Counted from the first letter of the stretch, positions 48,344 through 56,741 are shown. The stretch: DNA of 64,000 nucleotides from Pseudooceanicola antarcticus (GCF_900215355.1 NZ_OBEA01000006.1:269061-333060), one strand, 5' to 3'. Notes: generated by a model from the letters alone, not told the origin. Translations and numbers: made by a program.

Positions 48344-49347
48344 GCGGCTTCGGGCGCCACCAGCGCCAGGGCGTCGCGCACCACGTCTGGTCCGGCGCCC
48401 GCGCGATGCGCGTGCTCGGACAGGTGCCGCCGCCAGGCCCGCGCGCCGGGGCGACCGGCGAAGAGGCCCAGCATGTGCCGGGTCACCTGGCCCAGCTTGC
48501 CGCCCCCGCTGACGTGACGCTCGATATAGGGCAGCATCGAGAGCACGGCCTCTTCCGGCCCCATGCCGCCATCCTGGCCGTAGATCCGCGCATCCGCCCC
48601 GCAGAGCACATTGGCGGGCTCATGGTAGGCGGCGCGGCCGATCATGACCCCGTCCAGCCCCTGCGCCAGCAGCGCCTCGGCCTGGTCGAGCGTGGTGATG
48701 CCGCCGTTGATCGACAGGTGCAGATCCGGGAAGGCCGCGCGCATCTTCAGCACCAGCGGGTAGTCGAGCGGCGGGATATCGCGGTTCTCCTTCGGGCTCA
48801 GCCCCTGCAGCCAGGCCTTGCGCGCATGCACCGTCACCCGTCGGCACCCCGCCGCAGAGACCTTCTCTAGGAAGTCCGGCAGCACCTCTTCGGGGTCCTG
48901 CTCGTCGACGCCGATGCGGCATTTCACCGTGACCTCGACATCCACCGCCTCGCGCATGGCGCTGACGCAATCCGCGACCAGCTCGGGGTGCTTCATCAGC
49001 ACCGCACCGAATGTGCCCGATTGCACCCGATCCGAGGGGCAGCCGCAGTTGAGATTGATCTCGTCATAGCCCGCTTCCGCCCCGAGCCTGGCGGCCTGGG
49101 CCAGCTCTTCGGGCTCGGAGCCGCCGAGCTGCAGGGCCACGGGGTGTTCCTCGGGGTTGAAGTCCAGCAAGTGCATCGCCCCACCCCGGACCAGCGCCGG
49201 AGAGGTGACCATTTCGGTATAGAGGAGCGTCTGCCGGCTGAGCAGCCGATGCAGGTAGCGGCAATGGCGGTCCGTCCAGTCCATCATGGGTGCAACGGAC
49301 AGGCGCGAAGCCACTAAAAGATCTACATTATTTTCTTTTTCAGCCAC
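48340..49347 (-). CDS. dusA: tRNA-dihydrouridine(20/20a) synthase DusA
   Basis: A 335-residue FMN enzyme that reduces U20/U20a in the tRNA D-loop. The N-terminal SVAPMMDWTDRHCRYLHRLL, LNCGCPSDRVQ with the catalytic Cys, and GITTLDQAEALLAQGLDGVM are all family hallmarks. The frame opens with GTG 49347 (MAEKENNVDLL), and GTG 49314 is an alternative. The first dozen or so codons are strikingly AT-rich compared with the rest, and they abut a phage-type integrase, suggesting the 5' end was replaced on integration. The catalytic part is intact, so the enzyme should work. Confidence 0.92.
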   Translation of the reverse strand: MAEKENNVDLLVASRLSVAPMMDWTDRHCRYLHRLLSRQTLLYTEMVTSPALVRGGAMHLLDFNPEEHPVALQLGGSEPEELAQAARLGAEAGYDEINLNCGCPSDRVQSGTFGAVLMKHPELVADCVSAMREAVDVEVTVKCRIGVDEQDPEEVLPDFLEKVSAAGCRRVTVHARKAWLQGLSPKENRDIPPLDYPLVLKMRAAFPDLHLSINGGITTLDQAEALLAQGLDGVMIGRAAYHEPANVLCGADARIYGQDGGMGPEEAVLSMLPYIERHVSGGGKLGQVTRHMLGLFAGRPGARAWRRHLSEHAHRAGAGPDVVRDALALVAPEAA

Positions 49348-49411
49348 TTAAGAGACCTTCACCAATGCACGATTGAGCACCATTATTCCCTATTGCGCCC
49401 CATTTTTCGCG

Positions 49412-49457
49412 TGGTGTACACCAAATGGTGTACAGGTCTAGCTCATGGTGTACACCA
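49412..49457. promoter_or_regulatory. Three TGGTGTACACCA palindromes before the integrase
   Basis: Perfect palindromes at 49412-49423 and 49446-49457, with a partial copy TGGTGTACAGGT at 49426-49437. The third ends one base before the chosen ATG 49459. They may be a repressor operator, integrase arm sites, or part of the att region. Confidence 0.5.
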
Positions 49458-49458
49458 C

Positions 49459-50547
49459 ATGGGAAGTATCACCGAAAGGCGCCGGGGAAACGGCTCGATA
49501 GCATATCGCGCAGCTGTCGTCATCCGTCGAGATGGCAAGCGCCACACCTTCACTCAGACATTTGATCGCGAGCAAGCGGCGAAGCGGTGGATATCAAAGA
49601 AGGAAAGAGAGCTTGCCGCCCCCGGCGGCCTCGAACGCGCGACCACGCCTGCAGAAACTCTTGGCAATGCGATTGACCGATACCTCAGCGAAAGCCGAAC
49701 TGCGGTCGGCAAGACCAAGGCACAGGTTCTGGAGACTATAAAAGGTTGCGATCTTGCTTCCCTACCTTGTGCCGAGATCACAAGCGACACCCTCGTTCAG
49801 TTCGCACATGAGATCTCGGAGGGTCGCAAGCCTCAAACGGTTGGGAACTATCTCTCCCACCTGTCAGCAATCTTCGCGATTGCTCGGCCGGCATGGGGCT
49901 TGCCGCTCGATCGCCAAGCCATGCAGGACGCGATGATCGTTGCACGACGCATGGGTTTGATCTCCAAATCAGCGAAACGGGAGCGTCGCCCGAGCGTCGA
50001 AGAGATGGACAAGCTGATGAGCCATTTCGCCGATAGGCATCTTCGAGGCCGAAGCCTTCCGATGCACCATGTCTGCGCCTTCGCTCTCTTCTCGACCCGT
50101 CGCCAAGAGGAGATACTACGGATCAGTTGGGATGACCTCGAAGCGGACCACTCACGTGTTCTCGTACGGGATATGAAGCATCCGGGCGAAAAGATCGGAA
50201 ACGACATCTGGTGCGAATTGACGCCAGAAGCTCTTTCAATCGCCCTGGCGCAGGCAAGGGTAACCGGCGAAAGGCGAATCTTCCCCTTCTCGACCGATGC
50301 GGTCTCGGCAAGCTTCACCAGGGCCTGCAAGCTGCTCGGCATCGAAGACTTGCACTTCCACGATTTGCGTCACGAGGGGGTATCGCGACTATTCGAGATG
50401 GGCCGAACTATTCCACAAGCCGCAAGCGTATCAGGCCACCGCAGCTGGCAAAGCCTGCAGCGATACAGTCACCTGCGCACGACCGGAGACAAATGGCTGG
50501 ACTGGGCTTGGCTACCTCGCATTACGGCGGCGTCACACACCATGTGA
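49459..50547 (+). CDS. Tyrosine recombinase (phage/island integrase)
   Basis: A 362-residue site-specific recombinase. An N-terminal DNA-binding and SAM-like segment leads to the catalytic domain with the active-site residues visible: Arg in STRRQEEILRISW, His-x-x-Arg in HDLRHEGVSRLFE, a His/Trp in SGHRSWQSLQRYSHL and the Tyr nucleophile in the same block. The base composition is lower in GC than its neighbours. ATG 49459 is chosen because a palindrome cluster precedes it; the frame extends to 49393. It is head to head with dusA at the right distance for an element inserted in the dusA 5' end. Confidence 0.9.
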   Translation: MGSITERRRGNGSIAYRAAVVIRRDGKRHTFTQTFDREQAAKRWISKKERELAAPGGLERATTPAETLGNAIDRYLSESRTAVGKTKAQVLETIKGCDLASLPCAEITSDTLVQFAHEISEGRKPQTVGNYLSHLSAIFAIARPAWGLPLDRQAMQDAMIVARRMGLISKSAKRERRPSVEEMDKLMSHFADRHLRGRSLPMHHVCAFALFSTRRQEEILRISWDDLEADHSRVLVRDMKHPGEKIGNDIWCELTPEALSIALAQARVTGERRIFPFSTDAVSASFTRACKLLGIEDLHFHDLRHEGVSRLFEMGRTIPQAASVSGHRSWQSLQRYSHLRTTGDKWLDWAWLPRITAASHTM

Positions 50548-50638
50548 CGCCAGCTACTCTCAAACACCTTCGGATTCGCTAACTGATACTACACGCCCGT
50601 TTCCCCTAGCGAAGGGCACTCCCGTCTCCCCAACTCGA

Positions 50639-50684
50639 TTGACAGTCATACGCCGCGCCCATAAACGTTATGTTATATTGTAAC
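50639..50684 (+). promoter_or_regulatory. Promoter region with Zur/Fur-like palindrome
   Basis: TTGACA at 50639-50644 is followed by an AT-rich tract ending in GTTATGTTATATTGTAAC (50667-50684), a palindrome of the form GTTA-N3-TATA-N3-TAAC. This resembles alphaproteobacterial Zur-type (Fur superfamily) operators. It overlaps the likely -10 region and lies 2-14 bases before the candidate starts of the SBP gene. The regulator is not in the window. Confidence 0.5.
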
Positions 50685-50698
50685 TCATGAGGCGCACT

Positions 50699-52222
50699 GT
50701 GATCAGATCGACTGCCCTTTCCATCCTTGCGGCGCTCATGCTGCCTGTCGCAAGCCCATCCATCGCGCAGGACGACAGCCTGACCATCGCGTATCTCAGC
50801 GGACCGACCGGCGAAGCGCCGGACCCGCGAATCCGCTACAATGGCTGGCTGTCCAACCAGACCGGCGTGACCGAAACCCTGATGGGGCTGACCCCCGAGA
50901 TGGAGCTTTATCCCCGCCTTGCCGAAAGCCTGGAGCTGGTCGATCCCACCACTTGGCGGATGACCCTGCGCGAGGGTCTGGCCTTCCACGACGGCAGCCC
51001 GGTCACCTCTCAGTCGGTGATCGACAGCATTGCCCCGATCCTCGACGCCGGGTCCGAGCTGCACAACCCCCGAAACGCGGGCCTGCTGAAGATCGCCGGA
51101 ATGGAGGCCGAGGGCGACCGCGTGGTGGTCTTCACCACGGCCGAGCCCAATGCGGCCTTCCCCTGGATCCTCACCGAACCCGGCGTCGTCGTGCTGGGCG
51201 AGCCCTCGGAGGCCTATCCGATCAACGCCACCGGGCCCTATATCTTCCGCGAGGCCATCGCTGATCAGCTCTACCGGGTCGAGGCCAATCCCGCCTACCG
51301 CGACGGTGCGCCGGGCATTTCCGAGGTGCGCGCCCTGACGGTCACCGATCCCGCCGCCGCGGCCCTGGCTTTCGAGGCGGGCGACGTGGACCTGGTGATC
51401 AACTACCCAGAAACCGACTTCGAGCGGATAACTGCGACAGGCGCCCAGGGCTTCTCGGCGCCGACGGTGCAGCTCTACTGGCTGGACATCGACGCCACCC
51501 ATGGGCCGCTTAAGGACGCCCGCATCCGTCGTGCCGTGTCGTTGGCCATCGACCGGCAGGGCATCGTGGATGCGGCGCTCTCCGGCATCGGCGGCGAGCC
51601 TGCGGGCACGCTTTACCCGGCCCTGATGCCCTGGGCGGCGGATATCGCCCCGACCTACGATCCCGCCGCAGCCGAAGCGCTGCTGGCCGAGGCCGGCGCC
51701 GTCAAGCAGGGTGGTCGCTGGATGCTGGACGGGGAACCGCTGCGCATCGACCTGGTGACCTATGCCTCGCGCGCCGCGCTGCCGCCGACCGCCGAGCTGA
51801 TCCAGGCCTATCTGATGGCCATCGGCATCGACGCCGGGGTTTCCATCGGGGAATGGGGCGCCAACAATGACGCCATCGCCTCGGGCAGCGCCGACATGCA
51901 CCTGCAGGCCTGGGGCGTCGCCCCCTCGGGCGATCCGGCCTATTTCCCCGGCGCGGTCCTCCACAGCGAAGCTGGCAGCAATATCGGTGGCTATGCCAAC
52001 CCGGCGCTTGATGCGCTTCTGGCCGAGGGGCGCCAGACCTTCGACCCCGAGTCCCGCAAGGCGATCTATGACCAGGTACAGGCCATCATCGCCAATGACG
52101 CGCCGATGATCCCGGTGTTTCATGCCGCGCAGGTCAGCGTCGCCAAGCCCGGCCTGAAGGGCTTCGCCGTGCACCCGGCGATGACCTACTGGCTGAGCCC
52201 GGACATCCGCTGGGCCGACTGA
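50699..52222 (+). CDS. SBP_bac_5 substrate-binding protein (first importer)
   Basis: A 507-residue periplasmic binding protein of the SBP_bac_5 cluster (oligopeptide, dipeptide, nickel, opine-metallophore). A signal peptide (hydrophobic core STALSILAALMLP, cleavage after PSIAQ) leads into the mature fold with LAESLELVDPTTWRMTLREG and the hallmark GLAFHDGSPVT. GTG 50699 is used because GAGG lies six bases before it; ATG 50687 four codons earlier is the alternative and lies two bases after the palindrome. It is the first gene of a six-gene operon. The ligand cannot be read from sequence. Confidence 0.9.
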   Translation: MIRSTALSILAALMLPVASPSIAQDDSLTIAYLSGPTGEAPDPRIRYNGWLSNQTGVTETLMGLTPEMELYPRLAESLELVDPTTWRMTLREGLAFHDGSPVTSQSVIDSIAPILDAGSELHNPRNAGLLKIAGMEAEGDRVVVFTTAEPNAAFPWILTEPGVVVLGEPSEAYPINATGPYIFREAIADQLYRVEANPAYRDGAPGISEVRALTVTDPAAAALAFEAGDVDLVINYPETDFERITATGAQGFSAPTVQLYWLDIDATHGPLKDARIRRAVSLAIDRQGIVDAALSGIGGEPAGTLYPALMPWAADIAPTYDPAAAEALLAEAGAVKQGGRWMLDGEPLRIDLVTYASRAALPPTAELIQAYLMAIGIDAGVSIGEWGANNDAIASGSADMHLQAWGVAPSGDPAYFPGAVLHSEAGSNIGGYANPALDALLAEGRQTFDPESRKAIYDQVQAIIANDAPMIPVFHAAQVSVAKPGLKGFAVHPAMTYWLSPDIRWAD

Positions 52223-52223
52223 C

Positions 52224-52910
52224 GTGAAAAGCATCGAAGCAAAGGGCCTGTCCGCGATGCGGGCAGGCCGCACCATCCTGCACCCGACCGATCTGTCCTT
52301 CGCCCCCGGCGACCGCATTGGGCTGGTCGGTCCAAGCGGCTCGGGCAAGTCCACCCTCTGCCATGCGCTGGTCGACCAGTTGCAGGCGCGCGGCGTGGCC
52401 GTGGCCCATGTGCCGCAAAGTCCGGACGAGGCGCTGGACCCGTTGCGCCGTCTGGATTTCCACTGGAGCCAAGCCGAGCGGGCGCTTGGTCTGGCGCCCG
52501 ACGCGGCCCGCCGCGCGCAGCTGCTGCGCGCACTGGACCTTGAGGGCCGCCCCCTGAACGTCCGGCCCTGGGGCTGGAGCCGGGGCATGCAACAGCGCTT
52601 TGTCATAGCCCTGGCCCTGCTGGCCAGTCCCGCGCTGCTGGTGCTGGACGAGCCGACCTCGGCGCTGGATCCCATCGTCGCGGCGACCACCCTGGAACTG
52701 GTCGAGGCCCAGGCCGCGCGCACCGGCACCACGCTGCTGATCGTCACCCACGATCTCGGCCTGGCTGCCGCCCGCGCCCGCCGCCTGCTGGTGCTGCACG
52801 AGGGCAAGCTGGTCGAGGATAGCGACACGGGAACCCTGCTGACCAAGCCGCAAAGCACGGCGGCGCAGGCCCTTGTCGCACACAGGAACTGGGCGGATCT
52901 GCCATGCTGA
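52224..52910 (+). CDS. ABC transporter ATPase, first of a pair
   Basis: A 228-residue DppD/OppD-like ATPase, truncated relative to the usual 320 residues because the C-terminal oligopeptide-transporter extension is absent. Walker A is GPSGSGKST, and Walker B is LLVLDEPTSALDP with the switch His in IVTHDLG. The signature is degenerate: WSRGMQQRF in place of LSGGM-QR. Translation starts at GTG 52224, one base after the SBP stop. It overlaps the next ATPase gene by seven bases. Confidence 0.9.
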   Translation: MKSIEAKGLSAMRAGRTILHPTDLSFAPGDRIGLVGPSGSGKSTLCHALVDQLQARGVAVAHVPQSPDEALDPLRRLDFHWSQAERALGLAPDAARRAQLLRALDLEGRPLNVRPWGWSRGMQQRFVIALALLASPALLVLDEPTSALDPIVAATTLELVEAQAARTGTTLLIVTHDLGLAAARARRLLVLHEGKLVEDSDTGTLLTKPQSTAAQALVAHRNWADLPC

Positions 52911-53635
52911 CAGTCGAGACCCTGACCGTGACCCGCGGAGGCCGCACAGTGCTGCGCGACGTGAACCTGACCCTTGCGCCGGGCCGTACCCTTGCCGTGC
53001 TCGGCCAAAGCGGCGCCGGAAAATCGACCCTCGTCGCATCCGTTCTGGGCCTGCTTCGCCCCGACCACGGCCAGGTGCGCTGGAACGGCGCTCCCCTGCC
53101 CCGCGGCGCCGCGGCGCTGGTAATGCAAGAGCCCCGCGCCGCCTTCAATCCGCGTCTGACCCTGCGCCGTTCCGTCCAGGAACCGCTAAGGGCGCGCAGG
53201 CTACCCGACGATCCCGTGCGCCTTGCCCGGCTCTGTCGCGGGCTGGAACTACCGCCCGAGAGCCTGGACCGGCTGCCCGGGCAGGTCTCCATCGGACAGG
53301 CGCAGCGCGCCGGGGTGCTGCGCGCCCTGATCGCCGCGCCGCCACTGATCCTGTTTGACGAACCGCTCTCGGCCCTGGACGCGATGACCCAGAAACATAC
53401 TGCCCGGATGATTTCGGAGCTGCAGCGCGAAGAAGGGTTCGCGGCGCTGGTCGTGACCCATGACCTTGGATACGCCGCCGCCCATGCCGATGCCATCGCG
53501 GTGCTGCGTGCCGGCCAGATCGAAGAGACCGCCGAGACTGCCACCTTCTTCGCCGCGCCGCAAAGCGCCTATGGCCGCAGCCTGGTCGAGGCGGCGGTCT
53601 CGCTCGGGGCGCTCGGGAGGCAGACGGCTGCATGA
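52904..53635 (+). CDS. ABC transporter ATPase, second of a pair
   Basis: A 243-residue DppF/OppF-like ATPase, also lacking the C-terminal extension. Walker A is GQSGAGKST and Walker B is LILFDEPLSALDA, with THDLG as switch. The signature region reads VSIGQAQRAGVL, a variant of LSGGQ. It pairs with the preceding ATPase to energise the two permeases. The stop overlaps the next gene (ATGA). Confidence 0.9.
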   Translation: MLTVETLTVTRGGRTVLRDVNLTLAPGRTLAVLGQSGAGKSTLVASVLGLLRPDHGQVRWNGAPLPRGAAALVMQEPRAAFNPRLTLRRSVQEPLRARRLPDDPVRLARLCRGLELPPESLDRLPGQVSIGQAQRAGVLRALIAAPPLILFDEPLSALDAMTQKHTARMISELQREEGFAALVVTHDLGYAAAHADAIAVLRAGQIEETAETATFFAAPQSAYGRSLVEAAVSLGALGRQTAA

Positions 53636-54567
53636 GACAGATCCTGGACCTGCTGCTGCGGGCATTGCTGGTGCTTGCCGGCGCCGCGCTGCTGACCTTC
53701 ACCCTGCTCTGGCATGCGCCGGGCGATCCGGCGACCACAATCGCCGTGGCCCGATACGACAGCGTGGTCTCACAGGAGATCATCGCCCAGATCCGCGCCG
53801 AGGCGGGCCTGGATGCTGGCTACTGGACCGCCTTTCGGCACTGGGTCACGCCGCTTCTGGCGGGTGATCTGGGAAACTCCGCGGTCTCGGGACGGCCGAT
53901 CTGGCCCGAGATGCGCACGGCCATGGCGCTGACCGCGCCACTTGCGCTCTCGGGGCTGTTGATTGGTCTGGGGCTGTCGATCCCGCTGGCGATGCTGGCA
54001 GTGCGCCATCCCGGTGGCTGGGTGGATCGTGGCGCCGTGGCCGTGGCCTCGCTGGGGGCCGCCATGCCGGCCTACTGGTTGGCGCTGCTGCTGATCCTGC
54101 TCTTCGCGGTCAAGCTGCTGTGGCTGCCCGCCATGGGCACCGGCAGCGCCCGACACCTCATCCTGCCCGCCCTAACGCTGGGACTGGGCACTGCCGCCGC
54201 GCTGACCCGCATCTTGCGCTCGGCCCTGCTGGAGGCGCGTGGCGCGCCCTTCCTGCCGGCCCTCGCCCGGCGCGGTGTCCAGCGGCGTGAACGCGCCCTT
54301 AGCCACATTGCCCCCCATGCCGCCATCCCAGTTCTGACCGTCGCCGGGCTGGAGCTGGCCTTCCTGCTGGAAGGCACGGTCATGGTCGAGGTGATCTTCG
54401 CCCGCCCCGGCCTGGGAGGCTTCCTGATCCATGCCATCCAGGCGAGGGATTTCCCCAAGGTGCAGGCCGTGGTGCTGCTGATCGCGCTGGTCTTCGTCGT
54501 GGTCAATCTGCTGACAGATCTGCTCTACCAACTGGTCGACCCCAGAATAGGAGAGAGCGATGCGTGA
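53632..54567 (+). CDS. ABC transporter permease (DppB-like)
   Basis: A 311-residue inner-membrane permease with about six helices. Typical are the N-terminal LRALLVLAGAALLTFTLLW, the WHAPGDPAT motif after the first helix, the EAA-loop-like RRGVQRRERALSHIAPHAAI and the C-terminal VIFARPGLGGFLIHAIQARD. It pairs with the following DppC-like permease. It overlaps both neighbours by 4-8 bases. Confidence 0.92.
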   Translation: MRQILDLLLRALLVLAGAALLTFTLLWHAPGDPATTIAVARYDSVVSQEIIAQIRAEAGLDAGYWTAFRHWVTPLLAGDLGNSAVSGRPIWPEMRTAMALTAPLALSGLLIGLGLSIPLAMLAVRHPGGWVDRGAVAVASLGAAMPAYWLALLLILLFAVKLLWLPAMGTGSARHLILPALTLGLGTAAALTRILRSALLEARGAPFLPALARRGVQRRERALSHIAPHAAIPVLTVAGLELAFLLEGTVMVEVIFARPGLGGFLIHAIQARDFPKVQAVVLLIALVFVVVNLLTDLLYQLVDPRIGESDA

Positions 54568-55363
54568 GCTGCGTCCCGTCCTGATCGTCGCCGGGCTGCT
54601 GGCGGCTCTGGCCCTGTTCGGCCCGGCGCTGGCGCCCAATGCGCCGAACGCCATCGACATTCCCAACAGGCTGGCCGCACCCGGTGGCCAGTATCCCCTG
54701 GGCACCGACGCCATGGGCCGCTGCATCCTGTCTCGCCTGCTGCACGGGGCCAGCTGGTCGCTGGGACTGGCCTTCTTGGTCTCTACCATCGGGTTGGTCA
54801 CCGGCACCCTGATCGGGCTGTCCGCGGCCATGGGCGGGCGACGCATCGACTGGGTCGTGATGCGGGTGACCGACATCTTCCTGGCCTTCCCCGACTTGGT
54901 CGCGGCGGTGGTGATCGCTGGCGTGCTTGGTGCCGGCACCGGCAGCCTGATCTTCGCCCTCAGCGCGACTGGCTGGATGCGCTACGCCCGTGTCACCCGG
55001 GGCATCGGCCTTGGCCTTGCCAAACGGGGGCATGTCGTGCAGGCGCGGCTTGCCGGGCTCTCTCCCGCCGCGATCGCGCGCTGGCATTACCTGCCCGCGC
55101 TGGCGCCCTCGCTGACCGTAGTCTGGACCGGCATGCTGGCCCGCGCCATCCTCGGGATCTCGGCGCTCGGGTTCCTTGGCTTCGGCGTGCAGCCCCCGAC
55201 CCCCGAATGGGGCACCATGCTGCTGGACGCCCGCGTCCACATGCGCTCGACCCCCTTGCAGATGATCTGGCCCGGCGGAGCCGTTGTCCTTTGCGTCCTG
55301 GCCATCAACCTTACCGGCGACATCCTGCGGGATGCGCTGACCGAAAGAACGGAACCCGCATGA
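54560..55363 (+). CDS. ABC transporter permease (DppC-like)
   Basis: A 267-residue permease with five to six helices and the family marks: PLGTDAMGRCILSRLLHGA near the N-terminus, the EAA loop around ARLAGLSPAAIARWHYLPAL, and ALGFLGFGVQPPTPEWGTML near the C-terminus. ATG 54560 has GGAGAGAGCG upstream. It overlaps the EamA gene downstream by four bases. Confidence 0.93.
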   Translation: MRELRPVLIVAGLLAALALFGPALAPNAPNAIDIPNRLAAPGGQYPLGTDAMGRCILSRLLHGASWSLGLAFLVSTIGLVTGTLIGLSAAMGGRRIDWVVMRVTDIFLAFPDLVAAVVIAGVLGAGTGSLIFALSATGWMRYARVTRGIGLGLAKRGHVVQARLAGLSPAAIARWHYLPALAPSLTVVWTGMLARAILGISALGFLGFGVQPPTPEWGTMLLDARVHMRSTPLQMIWPGGAVVLCVLAINLTGDILRDALTERTEPA

Positions 55364-56262
55364 CCCCGGCCGAACTCCCCGTCGAGAACCCCACGCGTGG
55401 CATACTGCTGCGGCTGCTCTCGGGACTGCTGTTTGCCGGGATGGTTGTCATGGTGAAGGCCCTGAGCGAAGACATCCCCCTGGGCGAAATCGTCTTCTTC
55501 CGCTCGGCCTTCGCCCTGATCCCGCTGGTGATTTTCCTACGCCTGCGTGGAGAGTTTCCGGCGGGCCTGCGCAGCAAGCTTCCCTGGGGCCATGTCCTGC
55601 GCTCAGGCTTCGGCGCGGCGGCGATGTTCACCTCCTTCGCCTCGATCGCGCGGCTGCCGGTCGCCGAGGCCACGCTGATCGGCTACCTCTCTCCGGTGCT
55701 GACCGCCATCGCAGGGGTTGTCCTGCTGGGCGAGAGAGCGACCCCCTACCGCGTGGGCGGGATTGCCCTGGGCCTGGCCGGTGTTGCCGTTCTCGTCGGG
55801 CCGGAACTGGGCGCAGGCCCGATGGACCGGGTCCGCCTGGCCGGGCTCGCCCTGGGTGTCGCCACGGCGGTGCTGACCTCGCTGGCGCTGGCAATGACTC
55901 GCAGCTTGGCGCGCAGCGGAGAAAGCCCCGGCGCAATCGCGTTTTACTTCGCTCTGACCTCGGCGCTGGCCGGGCTTCTGACCCTCAGCAGCGGCTGGAT
56001 CATGCCCTCGTCCGAGACGCTGATCTTACTGGTCCTTGCCGGGTTGATGGGGGGCTTCGCCCATATCGCCATGACACTGGCCTTCCGCTACGCCGAGGCC
56101 TCGCGGCTGGCGCCATTTGAATACGTGTCACTGGTCTGGGCCGTGCTGGCCGACCTGCTGATCTTCGGCCTGCCCGTTGGCCCGGTCTTCTTCCTGGCCC
56201 TGCCCCTACTGCTTGGCGGCGCTGCCCTTGCGGCGCTGGAGCGCGGACGACGGCAACCATGA
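55360..56262 (+). CDS. EamA/DMT family exporter at the end of the first importer operon
   Basis: A 300-residue ten-helix protein of the EamA family, with ALSEDIPLGEIVFFRSAFAL in the first repeat and the conserved AGVVLLGERATPYRVGGI between repeats. It is coupled to the importer genes by ATGA overlap, so it is made together with them. In the pseudopaline and staphylopine systems an exporter (CntI in Pseudomonas is EamA-type) releases a metallophore that the CntABCDF importer, also of the SBP_bac_5 type, takes back up. The same pairing here hints at a metallophore cycle, but no CntL/CntM-like synthesis genes are in the window. Confidence 0.88.
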   Translation: MTPAELPVENPTRGILLRLLSGLLFAGMVVMVKALSEDIPLGEIVFFRSAFALIPLVIFLRLRGEFPAGLRSKLPWGHVLRSGFGAAAMFTSFASIARLPVAEATLIGYLSPVLTAIAGVVLLGERATPYRVGGIALGLAGVAVLVGPELGAGPMDRVRLAGLALGVATAVLTSLALAMTRSLARSGESPGAIAFYFALTSALAGLLTLSSGWIMPSSETLILLVLAGLMGGFAHIAMTLAFRYAEASRLAPFEYVSLVWAVLADLLIFGLPVGPVFFLALPLLLGGAALAALERGRRQP

Positions 56263-56364
56263 CCTGTCCCGCTGCATCTGGCGCGCGGTGCGCATCCTAC
56301 CGACAGGAAAGCCGCAACTTCTCGCCCGGTGGACCCTGTCGCTACGGCCCCGCCACCAAGCGCC

Positions 56365-56393
56365 TTGACCGTGAGGGATAGCGATGCTCTATG
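56365..56393 (+). promoter_or_regulatory. Weak candidate promoter of the riboswitch transcript
   Basis: TTGACC at 56365-56370 and TCTATG at 56388-56393, spaced 17 bp, just upstream of the riboswitch. The -10 match is poor; position is the main support. The rest of the 56263-56399 gap shows nothing recognisable. Confidence 0.3.
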
Positions 56394-56399
56394 TCCCCC

Positions 56400-56585
56400 C
56401 GATGGCTCCCGACGGCCTAAAGGTCGCCGGGATTAAAAGGGAATGCGGTGCGGTGCCCCTCAGGCACCAATTCCGCGACTGCCCCCGCAACTGTAGGCGG
56501 CGAGCGACCCCGAAACGAACCACTGGACCGACGGTCCGGGAAGGTTCGGGGAAGCTGAGACCCGCGAGTCAGGAGACCTGCCGTC
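56400..56585 (+). promoter_or_regulatory. Cobalamin riboswitch (AdoCbl type)
   Basis: All conserved elements appear in order: GGGATTAAAAGGGAATGCGG from 56429, the B12-box core GACTGCCCCCGCAACTGTAG from 56478, CCACTGG from 56520, CGGGAAGGTTCGGG from 56537 and CCCGCGAGTCAGGAGACCTG from 56561. Downstream, GGGCGGGGTGCCCCGGCAGG (from 56604) can form a hairpin close to AGGAGA, suggesting control of translation initiation. Such switches repress B12 synthesis and cobalt or B12 uptake genes when cobalamin is plentiful. The regulated operon here is the ferredoxin-domain gene plus the second ABC importer. Confidence 0.95.
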
Positions 56586-56633
56586 ATGATTTTCACTCAA
56601 CCCGGGCGGGGTGCCCCGGCAGGAGACCCGACC

Positions 56634-56741
56634 ATGCCCAGACGGCCCAAGCCGCAAGACAGTTCCGGTATTCTGCCCGCCCCGCATCTGCGCGGAGGGC
56701 GCTATGACGGATATCGAACAACTCGACGAACGGGCGCCTAG
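56634..56741 (+). CDS. Possible 35-residue leader ORF after the riboswitch
   Basis: ATG 56634 follows AGGAGACCCGACC, a well-placed ribosome site right after the riboswitch hairpin, and opens a 35-codon frame (MPRRPKPQDSSGILPAPHLR at the start) that ends inside the next gene. The ferredoxin-domain gene begins within it in another frame. This is either the true translated target of the riboswitch, coupling the downstream start, or chance. No homologue is recognised. Confidence 0.3.
   Translation: MPRRPKPQDSSGILPAPHLRGGRYDGYRTTRRTGA

Noticed and set aside
49459..50547. Complete prophage
   Set aside because: Only the integrase is phage-like; no structural, lysis or replication genes follow in the window.
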